The notes below the pieces were generated by a model. That model searched no databases. It saw nothing but the letters and a program-made list of their open reading frames with translations, and was not told the origin of the DNA. DNA of 64,000 bases, taken from positions 1 to 64,000 of the forward strand of contig DJWL01000200.1 in the NCBI GenBank assembly GCA_002441545.1, given 5' to 3'. The stretch comes from Flavobacteriaceae bacterium UBA6231 (GTDB taxonomy: Bacteria; Bacteroidota; Bacteroidia; Flavobacteriales; Flavobacteriaceae). Both the position numbers and the translations under genes were made by a program. Shown piece by piece: positions 34,832-42,173 of this stretch. How positions within the stretch are numbered: position 1 is the stretch's first letter; each line of letters begins with the position of its first letter.

Positions 34832-34839
34832 TACTTTTG
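34832..34839 (+). promoter_or_regulatory. -7 box of the lipoprotein/OmpA operon
   Basis: TACTTTTG matches TAnnTTTG and lies 29 nt before the 51-codon reading frame at 34869. No -33 TTG at proper spacing was found. Confidence 0.4.
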
Positions 34840-34868
34840 AGGTATCCCTAATAAATTGATAATGTGCC

Positions 34869-35024
34869 ATGACTAAAAAAAAGTTTCATTATGAAGCTTA
34901 TTTGCATCAAATGCCCACGCAAAAAATAAGAATCAATATAGACAAATTAGATAGTGGGAATTATGAATTGAATATTGTACATAAAAATAAAATCTTAAAA
35001 ACAACAACTTTTAAAAAACAGTAA
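34869..35024 (+). CDS. Small hypothetical protein (51 aa)
   Basis: A short open frame beginning ATG at 34869 and ending TAA at 35022-35024, only 2 bp before the first lipoprotein gene. The product is basic and has no signal peptide; its second half (NIDKLDSGNYELNIVHKNK) reads like a beta-hairpin of the kind seen in small Bacteroidota proteins. It follows a -7 box and a terminator, as a first gene of an operon would. It could also be a leader peptide. No function is assigned. Confidence 0.5.
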   Translation: MTKKKFHYEAYLHQMPTQKIRINIDKLDSGNYELNIVHKNKILKTTTFKKQ

Positions 35025-35026
35025 TT

Positions 35027-35512
35027 ATGAAAACACTCAAATCTATTTTATTTATGGCTATTGGAGTCCTACTCATGGCCTGTGACAATGATGATGATTC
35101 AAATTCATTTGTTGATTTAAGCGCAGAAGAACTTTCGTATTCATTAGTATCACAAACCAATGCCACAACAGGTGTGGTAAGAATATCTGGCAAAATCAAA
35201 AACATTGGAAACACAAGATATTCATCAACCGCACAACAACAATATGCCGCCATTTATGAAAAACCATTAGGCACTTCTACCGAAACAGAATTAGGCACCT
35301 TAAACTTTACCAACTTAAACGCCGGTGAGGAAACCACCTTTTTCTTTGATAGAAACTGGGATATAGCTATAGAATTTCAACCAGAATTCATCTTAAGAAT
35401 AGTGTTGGATCCAGATATTCTATTAGATGATAACGATGCTAATGACGACACAAATAGTGCGAATAACAGCATCACAATTCAAGGAAATGACATTAATAAC
35501 CTTTTTAATTAA
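35027..35512 (+). CDS. Surface-exposed lipoprotein of unknown function
   Basis: A 161 aa lipoprotein with signal peptide and lipobox ending in LLMAC (Cys about 19). The mature start CDNDDDSNS carries the acidic lipoprotein export signal that sends Bacteroidota lipoproteins to the outside of the outer membrane. The body has an Ig/CARDB-like pattern (VRISGKIKNIGNTRYSS, GEETTFFFDRNW), suggesting a beta-sandwich. It is the first of three lipoprotein genes with nearly the same N-terminal code, 6 bp before the next one. Confidence 0.75.
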   Translation: MKTLKSILFMAIGVLLMACDNDDDSNSFVDLSAEELSYSLVSQTNATTGVVRISGKIKNIGNTRYSSTAQQQYAAIYEKPLGTSTETELGTLNFTNLNAGEETTFFFDRNWDIAIEFQPEFILRIVLDPDILLDDNDANDDTNSANNSITIQGNDINNLFN

Positions 35513-35518
35513 TAACCA

Positions 35519-36295
35519 ATGAACCCAAAATACCTCATTACCATCCTAGTTAGTTTATTCATATTGAATGCTTGCAGCAATGATGATGACTCAAATAAAG
35601 TGAGAATCAGTTTACTCAAAACAGTAGAGGTCACTTATCCGACATCTTCACTATCAAATTATATGCTTACTGTAGAATACAACAATGATAATACCATCAA
35701 TACTGTTGTAAAAAAACTTGCTGATAATTCTACATTCCGTTTTGCTTGCAGTTATAACGATACCAAAAAATTGGCAGCAGTTGGTATAGAAAGTCCAACA
35801 GGTTCCTCAAGAACCATTGAATTTCAATATACACCTCAAGATATTTTATTTAAAATAGAAGAACATATTGAAGGTAGTATCAACACTAATGAAATCAACT
35901 ATAATCCGGTTGAAAACTACTATTCATCATTAAACAAAACTTGGTTTTTTGATGATGCTAACAATTTTGAAGGTTACTTTTTTTCTGGAGAAGCACTCTA
36001 CTCTTTAGAATTCAACAACTTAAAAGGGCTTGACAATTTACAAACCTACATCCCAATGCTTATTTATGAAACTCTTTCGGGGTTAGGATTTGCCTTTGAT
36101 TTTAATAACCTTTCTTCCTATCAAATCACCAATAGCACTTTTGAAGAGCTTACTCCCGGCGGTATTACAGTAAACTACAGAAATGAACAAATTTTAAATA
36201 CCGAGGGGCTTTTAGGTACAACCACAACCTACGTAAATGATGAAACCAGTATATTTTCTATCAAAACTTACACTTACGAAACCAAATTCCAATAA
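35519..36295 (+). CDS. Surface-exposed lipoprotein of unknown function
   Basis: A 258 aa lipoprotein. It has a short signal peptide, then the lipobox LNACSNDDDSNK, which holds the acidic surface-export signal. The rest consists of beta strands with YD/RHS-like spacing (LTVEYNNDNTINTVVKK, FACSYNDTKKLAAV, EFQYTPQDILFK), resembling the DUF4595-type strand repeats of Bacteroidota lipoproteins. I cannot assign a ligand or an enzyme activity. It is co-transcribed with its neighbours (6 and 18 bp gaps). Confidence 0.7.
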   Translation: MNPKYLITILVSLFILNACSNDDDSNKVRISLLKTVEVTYPTSSLSNYMLTVEYNNDNTINTVVKKLADNSTFRFACSYNDTKKLAAVGIESPTGSSRTIEFQYTPQDILFKIEEHIEGSINTNEINYNPVENYYSSLNKTWFFDDANNFEGYFFSGEALYSLEFNNLKGLDNLQTYIPMLIYETLSGLGFAFDFNNLSSYQITNSTFEELTPGGITVNYRNEQILNTEGLLGTTTTYVNDETSIFSIKTYTYETKFQ

Positions 36296-36313
36296 CATAA
36301 AACTCAAATCCTT

Positions 36314-37066
36314 ATGAAAGCACTCAAAATTATTACATCACTATTTTTAACATTGTTCATAGTATCATGTAGCAATGATGATGACAATGACCCAAAAGGC
36401 TATTTTCCAACACGCATAGAAAAGACCGATTTTACCAATGCCAATTTCAACAGAATCTATGATTTTGAGTACAATGCACAAAATCAAATAGCATTAATTA
36501 GTATTGTATCACCAGATGGCGGAAACGTAACCTTTGAACATATATATACCAATGGGCTTTTGACCCAAATACTTGCTACAGGCGCAGGCACCTCTGATAC
36601 TGTTTCACATGAGTTTGTGTATACCGCTTCTGGTATTTTATCATCGTATATTATTAATGATAACGGTAGTATAAACACTTATGCTATCAGTTACAATGCT
36701 AGCACAAATGCTTATACTTTAACTGATGAAGGTGAGAATTACACCGTAGATTTTCATGAAAACAATGCTATCGATCAATATATTTTACCTGTTGGAACAA
36801 TAGACATTCAATCAAATTTTGGGTCAAATGGTGTTTTTCAACATGTTGATGCTCAAATTGGCACACACTTACTTTTAGGACTATTTAATGGCGTTGATTT
36901 TTATTTTTTTAATTCTTACGAAGTTGAATCTGTATCCTTTGATGGCGATGTTTGGACTGTAAACAATACCCGAGATAGTAATAATCGTATCAATGTAGTC
37001 AACTATTTACAAGGCGATACGAATGTAAGAGAACTACAAATTACTTACCAACAAAGAAACCTTTAA
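36314..37066 (+). CDS. Surface-exposed lipoprotein, strand-repeat type
   Basis: A 250 aa lipoprotein related in layout to the one before it: signal peptide, lipobox VSCSNDDDNDPKG, then repeated strands (IYDFEYNAQNQIALIS, FEHIYTNGLLTQI, HEFVYTASGILSSY). The regular Tyr/Phe-x-Tyr-Asn pattern suggests a sheet-forming fold of the RHS/YD type. It probably works with the preceding lipoprotein. No catalytic residues are seen. An OmpA gene follows 10 bp later. Confidence 0.7.
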   Translation: MKALKIITSLFLTLFIVSCSNDDDNDPKGYFPTRIEKTDFTNANFNRIYDFEYNAQNQIALISIVSPDGGNVTFEHIYTNGLLTQILATGAGTSDTVSHEFVYTASGILSSYIINDNGSINTYAISYNASTNAYTLTDEGENYTVDFHENNAIDQYILPVGTIDIQSNFGSNGVFQHVDAQIGTHLLLGLFNGVDFYFFNSYEVESVSFDGDVWTVNNTRDSNNRINVVNYLQGDTNVRELQITYQQRNL

Positions 37067-37076
37067 AAAAAACATC

Positions 37077-38339
37077 ATGAAAACAAGACATCTTTTATTA
37101 CTGATTGCGCTTTTGGGCGTTTCATATGCCAACGCGCAAATTTTGGGCAAACTCAAAAAGAAAGCCGAAAAAGCAGCAGAACGCACCGTAGAAAGGCGTG
37201 TAGAGAAAGAAACCTCCAAAAAGACAGATGAAGTCTTGGACGAGGTTTTTGAAGAAAATGGGAAAAAGCCCCAAAAAGATAAAAATTCGACCTCAAAAGA
37301 AGAAAAATCCACTGGTTCAAGTTCAAGAAACAACGCGAACATTGTAACAGGTAGCCAATTTTTTCCTGATGGGACAATAGTGTTTGAAGAACAATTTAAA
37401 CAAGATGCACAAGGAGATTTTCCTGCCTATTGGGAAACAAATTCGGGTGGGGAAATCATTTTGGCCAATGGAAATAAAGCCTTACGGATGTATCCAAACG
37501 GGACTTATATTACAAAAACAGGCAATCTCCCTGAAAATTATGCATTAGAGTTTGATTTGATTACTGATAACTTAGATTACAAAGGACTATCGGGTTCACA
37601 GTTTGGTGTTCATTTCTCCAATGAAAAAAGTCTGAACAAACCAAAATCGGGTGCCAAATTTGCCTTTTCACTTTGGAAAGGCTCTACAACCTGCAATCAG
37701 CTTTTGGTGGAAAGCTGGGGAAAAGTCAGCACCAAGATCAACAACAAGATTCCTTTTAAAATGCAAGATAAACTCAATACGTCAACCCATTTTACCATGG
37801 TTGTAAATGGCCCAAGATTACGGGTTTATGTCAATAATGAAAAGACTATCGATTTGCCTTCATTTTTATCTGATAATCTAGGGAATTACATCCAGTTTTA
37901 TTTAAAAGGCACAGACACCAATGAAAATCATATCGTGGCAATTTCTAACCTAAAAATCACACAAGAGGGTGAAGATATTCGCTCTAAAATTTTAAAAGGA
38001 GGCTTTTCCACAAACCAAATATTATTCGATTCGGGTTCGGATAAAATCAAAAAAGAATCATTTGAGATGATTGAAAAAATTGGCAAGGTCTTACAAGACG
38101 ACACATCCATGAAAATCAACATTATTGGGCACACCGATAGCGATGGAGATGCCGTAAAAAACATGACACTCTCAAAATCCAGGGCTGCAGCAGTCATGAA
38201 TTATTTTATAGATAACATGGGAATTAATAAAAACAGGTTAATGTATCAAGGAAGAGGAGAAAATGAACCTGTTGCCAACAATTCTACCGCAGAAGGCAAA
38301 GCACAAAACAGACGCGTGGAATTTCAAGCTATCAAATAA
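37077..38339 (+). CDS. OmpA family protein
   Basis: A 420 aa envelope protein. It has a signal peptide ending in SYANAQ, a Lys/Glu-rich linker of about 70 residues, a central beta-sandwich region (about 95-300, laminin G-like by strand pattern, VFEEQFKQDAQGDFPAYWE to HIVAISNLKI), and a C-terminal OmpA peptidoglycan-binding domain (ILFDSGSDKIKKES, then IIGHTDSDGDAVKNMTLSKSRA, NRRVEFQ). It would tie the outer membrane complex to the wall. The next gene starts directly after its stop codon. Confidence 0.85.
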   Translation: MKTRHLLLLIALLGVSYANAQILGKLKKKAEKAAERTVERRVEKETSKKTDEVLDEVFEENGKKPQKDKNSTSKEEKSTGSSSRNNANIVTGSQFFPDGTIVFEEQFKQDAQGDFPAYWETNSGGEIILANGNKALRMYPNGTYITKTGNLPENYALEFDLITDNLDYKGLSGSQFGVHFSNEKSLNKPKSGAKFAFSLWKGSTTCNQLLVESWGKVSTKINNKIPFKMQDKLNTSTHFTMVVNGPRLRVYVNNEKTIDLPSFLSDNLGNYIQFYLKGTDTNENHIVAISNLKITQEGEDIRSKILKGGFSTNQILFDSGSDKIKKESFEMIEKIGKVLQDDTSMKINIIGHTDSDGDAVKNMTLSKSRAAAVMNYFIDNMGINKNRLMYQGRGENEPVANNSTAEGKAQNRRVEFQAIK

Positions 38340-39455
38340 ATGAAAACTGCTGCTAAAATAGCTATTGGTATTGCCACGGTTTCTGCTGCCGCTATGGTTA
38401 TGGGCGTTATTCCAAATCCGTTTGTAGACCTTAATGAAGAAGCCGCAAATCATCGCTTGCACGAAATGAAAGTCAGCTGGAATCACGATGGAAAATTTGA
38501 AACCTTGCCTATTATTGAGCAAGGTGTGCCATTTGATGATGCTAAATATTTTGAGATGCCTGCAAACATCAACGAAAATCCAACGGAAACCACGGGTGTT
38601 TTTAATTTTGATTATGAAATAGAACAGTTTTTTGATGTTGGCGGCTATTCGGGTAATTTGCGATACAAAGTGAATAGCAATGACAACTCCATGTACATAG
38701 CAGGCACAGATATTACTGAAAGTCCCTTGTTTACAAGCCTTAGGAGTCATCCTATGTTGCAAAAATACAGAATTGAGTTTTTTATCAGAAATTCTAAAGG
38801 CGATTGGATGTTGTTTGCAAACCATTCTGAAGAAGGCAAGCTCTGCATCAAAGCACCTACGGGTTTATCCTTCTCTGATATGATAGTGGATACACATCTA
38901 AAAAATTTGGAAATTCTAAATTCTGCGAAAGAAAACAGCACTTCAATAGCAGATAATAATAGTCCACTTGAACCCTATCGTGGCACATTTACTAATGATA
39001 GAGGTCAACAAAAAGCGGTCACATTCTGGTTTGCCAAAGAAGAGGCACAAATTCCAACCAACGTCCCTTTGATGGGTTTTGGGGTTGGTATTTTTAAAAA
39101 TGTGTTAGAAAAACGCCAGCAGTTTTTGGCCATTACTGAAATGGAAGAAGGCGTTATCAAACTTATCAGTCTTGATAAGATTGACACTTGGGGCATTAAC
39201 ACAAAAGATTACAGAATCATCAGCTTTGATTACCATTTACCCTCAGGACAAGAACGCGTTGACAATATTGTTACTTGGTTTAAACATCAGCAAGAAGAAA
39301 TGGCCCGGTTAAGAGCCGAAAGAAAAAACTGTCCGCCACATCAAGCAGGTTCAGAGTGCAGACGGATCTTAGAGCGCCAGATTAAAGAAATTCAACAAGA
39401 AATTGAATCAAAGGCCCAAGAATTAAATAGAAACATGACGCTTCCCATTAGGTGA
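38340..39455 (+). CDS. Hypothetical secreted protein
   Basis: A 371 aa protein with a hydrophobic N terminus (IAIGIATVSAAAMVMGVI) that may be a signal anchor. The ATG follows the OmpA stop with no gap, so translation is coupled. The middle is mixed alpha/beta (FNFDYEIEQFFDVGGYSGNLRYKVNSN). The C terminus is a charged helix (about 310-365) with two cysteines (KNCPPHQAGSECRRIL). I do not recognise a family. Position suggests a partner of the OmpA protein and the surface lipoproteins. Confidence 0.6.
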   Translation: MKTAAKIAIGIATVSAAAMVMGVIPNPFVDLNEEAANHRLHEMKVSWNHDGKFETLPIIEQGVPFDDAKYFEMPANINENPTETTGVFNFDYEIEQFFDVGGYSGNLRYKVNSNDNSMYIAGTDITESPLFTSLRSHPMLQKYRIEFFIRNSKGDWMLFANHSEEGKLCIKAPTGLSFSDMIVDTHLKNLEILNSAKENSTSIADNNSPLEPYRGTFTNDRGQQKAVTFWFAKEEAQIPTNVPLMGFGVGIFKNVLEKRQQFLAITEMEEGVIKLISLDKIDTWGINTKDYRIISFDYHLPSGQERVDNIVTWFKHQQEEMARLRAERKNCPPHQAGSECRRILERQIKEIQQEIESKAQELNRNMTLPIR

Positions 39456-39554
39456 TTTCCCAACTAAATTATATTGCAAAATACCATTTGTACCATACAA
39501 TAAGGTTTACTCAAATAAATTCATGATTAAATTCTCAACCATTCCACAAGTTTA

Positions 39555-39574
39555 GCGGCCAAACTGCGTGATGA
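39555..39574 (+). repeat. Direct repeat copy 2 (displaced uvrB tail)
   Basis: GCGGCCAAACTGCGTGATGA, identical to 31680-31699. Similarity to uvrB begins exactly at this repeat; the codons before it (His-Ser-Thr-Ser-Leu) do not match UvrB. Confidence 0.7.
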
Positions 39575-39617
39575 AATAAAAGCATATCAACAAAAAATGG
39601 AAAAGCTAAACGCATAA
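39555..39617 (+). pseudogene. Displaced 3' end of uvrB (20 codons plus stop)
   Basis: Reads AAKLRDEIKAYQQKMEKLNA then TAA, a UVR-motif ending homologous to the real UvrB end (AAKLRDEIRALQEKL). There is no start codon or promoter. It is more AT-rich than the present uvrB tail and is followed at once by a strong terminator, which the present uvrB lacks. The simplest reading is that this is the original uvrB end, cut off when DNA entered between it and the gene body. Confidence 0.75.
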
Positions 39618-39632
39618 ACGTTTAGCTTTTCC
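39599..39632 (+). terminator. Strong hairpin terminator after the uvrB relic
   Basis: GGAAAAGCTAAACG (39599-39612) and CGTTTAGCTTTTCC (39619-39632) form a perfect 14-bp stem with a 6-nt loop that includes the relic's stop codon. It was probably the original uvrB terminator. Confidence 0.75.
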
Positions 39633-39688
39633 ATTATGAACCTACAAAGGCTTAAACACCTTAAAAATTATAATCTTAGCAGACCTAG

Positions 39689-40090
39689 TTAATTATATTG
39701 TGTTTTAAAAATATCTATCAACACATCCGGCGGCACTATTTTATTAGGAAAACTTTCCATTAAATAGAGTACCTTGGTAATTGATTCATGGCTTAACCCC
39801 ATTCTTAGACCGAAATTGTACAATTTTATAACACTTGAGGGAGAAGGTTCATTGTCAATATTCATAAGCAATACTAAACGATGAAATTGTACAATCCGTT
39901 CACTGTGGGATTTTAAATGTATATAATTAATAGGATGTTCTATCAAATAATCAAAATCCTCGCGAGATATTTCAAGTTGCTTTGCAACACCTAACAGAAA
40001 ATTGTATTCTATACTTTTTATGTCTTTATCATATTTAGCAAAGGCTATCATTTCTGATAAAAGACTTAGTTTTTCTACCCTATTAACCAT
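39689..40090 (-). CDS. TerB-like hypothetical protein
   Basis: A 133 aa all-helical soluble protein with a TerB-like pattern (LSLLSEMIAFAKYDKDIKSIEYNFLLGVAKQLEIS: a helix, an acidic turn, a second helix). I recall proteins of this size beside uvrB in other Flavobacteria, often mislabelled 'excinuclease ABC subunit B'. If that is right, it marks the original downstream neighbour of uvrB. No enzymatic motif is seen. It is monocistronic; an imperfect inverted repeat lies about 24-58 bp upstream of its start. Confidence 0.55.
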   Translation of the reverse strand: MVNRVEKLSLLSEMIAFAKYDKDIKSIEYNFLLGVAKQLEISREDFDYLIEHPINYIHLKSHSERIVQFHRLVLLMNIDNEPSPSSVIKLYNFGLRMGLSHESITKVLYLMESFPNKIVPPDVLIDIFKTQYN

Positions 40091-40461
40091 TGTTTGAAGG
40101 ATTAAATAATTACATTATAAAGTTACGACACACATTAACTTTTATAATCGTTGATATTATGTAACTTATCGAAAACACTGGGTTTATTCATCGATAATAT
40201 TATTTACTTCATCAAACATTTACATTTTAATTTTGCAAAAAAGATTAGTGTTCAATTTGAATATTTGTAGTTGGCATAAAAAACAAATAGCATAAATAAC
40301 TGTTTTTCAATAATTTAAAAATACAACCTATTAATTATGCTAAACATAAATTGTAATAAAATTCTTATACCATAATAAAAATTACAAAAACGCTAGAAAA
40401 GGCTAAGGATTCAATTAATTTTGTTAAAAATTTACTCTTAATGTTTATATAAATTATTGAT
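40091..40461. other. 371-bp intergenic region
   Basis: Lies between the divergent TerB-like and DUF1456 genes. It contains an imperfect inverted repeat (ATTATAAAGTTA at 40114-40125 against TAACTTTTATAAT at 40136-40148) near the minus-strand start. It also contains TTCATCGATAA (40187-40197), which matches one arm of the repeat upstream of dapD. I see no convincing small gene. Confidence 0.5.
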
Positions 40462-40722
40462 ATGACAAATAATGATATTTTAAAGAAACTACGTGTTGCA
40501 TTAAAACTTAGAGATGATGATATTGTAAAGATTCTAGAACTTGTGGATTTCAGAATTTCAAAGAGTGAACTTGGTGCTTTCTTTAGAAATGAAGACCATC
40601 CAAAATACATGGAGTGTGGAGATCAAATTTTAAGAAATTTTTTAAATGGATTAATCATACATCTAAGAGGACCAATGCCTAAGAAAGAAAATAATAAACC
40701 ACAAAAAAAGAGCAACGATTAA
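40462..40722 (+). CDS. DUF1456 (YehS-like) protein, single-repeat form
   Basis: An 86 aa protein with one DUF1456 repeat (MTNNDILKKLRVALKLRDDDIVKIL, then ISKSELGAFFRNEDHPKYMECGDQILRNFLNGLI) and a basic tail. E. coli YehS is about 156 aa with two repeats, so this is about half length. The reading frame is clean and ends at a terminator, so it looks functional as a dimerising half rather than broken. Function of the family is unknown. Confidence 0.75.
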   Translation: MTNNDILKKLRVALKLRDDDIVKILELVDFRISKSELGAFFRNEDHPKYMECGDQILRNFLNGLIIHLRGPMPKKENNKPQKKSND

Positions 40723-40738
40723 AGTTGCTCTTTTTTTT
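40704..40738 (+). terminator. Terminator after the DUF1456 gene
   Basis: AAAGAGCAAC (40707-40716) and GTTGCTCTTT (40724-40733) form a perfect 10-bp stem with a 7-nt loop holding the stop codon, followed by a T tract. Confidence 0.88.
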
Positions 40739-40741
40739 ATG

Positions 40742-40772
40742 AGATACTGAAACAAGTTCAGCATGACAATAT
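40742..40772. repeat. REP-like intergenic hairpin remnant
   Basis: Contains CTGAAACAAGTTCAG, a 5-bp stem with 5-nt loop, followed by CATGAC and flanked by AGATA and TATCT. It resembles a 'tgaaacaagttca' palindromic repeat I recall between genes in Flavobacteria. It is a single copy in this window. Confidence 0.4.
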
Positions 40773-40779
40773 CTATGTA

Positions 40780-41970
40780 TTAAGCCAAAACTTGCTGAAC
40801 TTTATCTGCAGCTTCTTGAAATTCTGTAGCACTTAAAACAGCTAATCCTGAATTATCAATTAGTTCTTTAGCTATATCTGCATTGGTGCCTTGTAAACGA
40901 ACAATAATTGGCACATTAATAGTTCTCATATTTTTATAAGCATCAATAACACCTTGTGCAACTCGGTCACAACGAACAATACCTCCAAAAATATTAATTA
41001 AAATAGCTTTTACAGCTGGATCTTTTAATATGATTTTAAAAGCAGCTTCAACACGAGCAGCATCTGCTGTTCCTCCTACATCTAAGAAGTTTGCTGGCTC
41101 TCCACCTGCTTGCTTAATTAAATCCATGGTAGCCATTGCTAAACCTGCACCGTTTACCATACATCCAACATTTCCATCTAAATCAACATAATTCAATCCA
41201 ACTTCTTTGGCTTCAACTTCAATAGGGTTTTCTTCACGTAAATCACGCAAATTCACATAATCTTTATGTCTGTAAAGCGCATTGTCATCAATAGTTACTT
41301 TAGCATCTACTGCTAAAATTTTATCATCACTTGTTTTTAAAACCGGATTAATTTCAAATAACGAAGAGTCAGATTTTATGTAAGCTGTATAAAGACAATC
41401 AACAAACTTTGTCATTTCTTTAAAAGCGTTACCTGATAGCCCTAAATTAAAAGCTATTCTTCTAGCTTGAAAAGGCATTAAACCCACACTAGGATCAATT
41501 TCTTCTGTAAAGATTAAATGAGGTGTTTTTTCTGCTACTGCTTCAATATCCATACCTCCTTCAGTAGAATACATAATCATATTTCTGCCTGTTCCTCTGT
41601 TCAACAAAACAGACATATAAAATTCATCTGTTTTACTTTCGCCTGGATAATAAACATCCTCAGCAACTAAAACTTGGTGAACTTTTTTTCCTTTGGCAGA
41701 GGTTTGAGGAGTAACTAAATTCATTCCTATAATTTGTCCTGCAATTTCTTCAACTTCTTTTAAGTTCTTTGCAAGTTTAACACCGCCACCTTTACCACGT
41801 CCACCTGCGTGAATTTGAGCTTTAATAACATACCAGCTTGTGCCAGTTTCTGTTGTTAAATGTTTGGCAGCTGCAACAGCTTCGTGAGCATTTTGGGCAA
41901 CAATTCCTCTTTGAATACGCACACCAAAACTGCTTAATATTTCTTTACCTTGATATTCGTGTAAATTCAT
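40780..41970 (-). CDS. sucC: Succinate-CoA ligase (ADP-forming) subunit beta
   Basis: The nucleotide-binding beta subunit of the TCA-cycle enzyme converting succinyl-CoA to succinate with ATP formation. It has an N-terminal ATP-grasp domain (MNLHEYQGKEILSSFGV, AQIHAGGRGKGGGVKLAKN) and a C-terminal CoA-ligase domain (VNGAGLAMATMDLIKQAGG, NIFGGIVRCDRVAQG). At 396 aa it is full length. The alpha subunit gene sucD is not next to it. Its promoter box is at 41996-42003. Confidence 0.96.
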   Translation of the reverse strand: MNLHEYQGKEILSSFGVRIQRGIVAQNAHEAVAAAKHLTTETGTSWYVIKAQIHAGGRGKGGGVKLAKNLKEVEEIAGQIIGMNLVTPQTSAKGKKVHQVLVAEDVYYPGESKTDEFYMSVLLNRGTGRNMIMYSTEGGMDIEAVAEKTPHLIFTEEIDPSVGLMPFQARRIAFNLGLSGNAFKEMTKFVDCLYTAYIKSDSSLFEINPVLKTSDDKILAVDAKVTIDDNALYRHKDYVNLRDLREENPIEVEAKEVGLNYVDLDGNVGCMVNGAGLAMATMDLIKQAGGEPANFLDVGGTADAARVEAAFKIILKDPAVKAILINIFGGIVRCDRVAQGVIDAYKNMRTINVPIIVRLQGTNADIAKELIDNSGLAVLSATEFQEAADKVQQVLA

Positions 41971-41995
41971 AATTTGCTTAATAGTTTAAGAACAA

Positions 41996-42003
41996 CAAAT
42001 GTA
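41996..42003 (-). promoter_or_regulatory. -7 box of sucC
   Basis: On the minus strand this reads TACATTTG, matching TAnnTTTG, 25 nt before the sucC start codon. Confidence 0.45.
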
Positions 42004-42144
42004 AATAATACCTATTAATTACACTAATGTTTTATTAAGGAATACGATGTATAGTTTTATTGTAAATTAAATTGTTACATATTTAACAATTTGTTTAATA
42101 TGTGAAATTATTAAAATATTTATTTTTACTATTACTAAAAAAAA

Positions 42145-42152
42145 TACCTTTG
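42145..42152 (+). promoter_or_regulatory. -7 box of lysA
   Basis: TACCTTTG matches TAnnTTTG and lies 21 nt before the ATG at 42174. Confidence 0.5.
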
Positions 42153-42173
42153 CATAAAAATTAAAGTAATATT

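Noticed and set aside
38238..38825. 195-codon open frame on the minus strand
   Set aside because: It lies antisense to the OmpA gene and its partner, has no family match that I recognise, no promoter and no coding character. The plus-strand genes explain the region.
31728..39554. Classical integrative element with integrase
   Set aside because: Although bounded by direct repeats, the block has no integrase, excisionase, relaxase or replication gene. I describe it only as an insertion with unknown mechanism.
42081..42099. Second operator for the CarH-like protein upstream of lysA
   Set aside because: ATTTAACAA and TTTGTTTAAT resemble the crtI arms, but the palindrome has a mismatch, different spacing and lies 46 bp from the lysA -7 box. 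In AT-rich DNA this may be chance.
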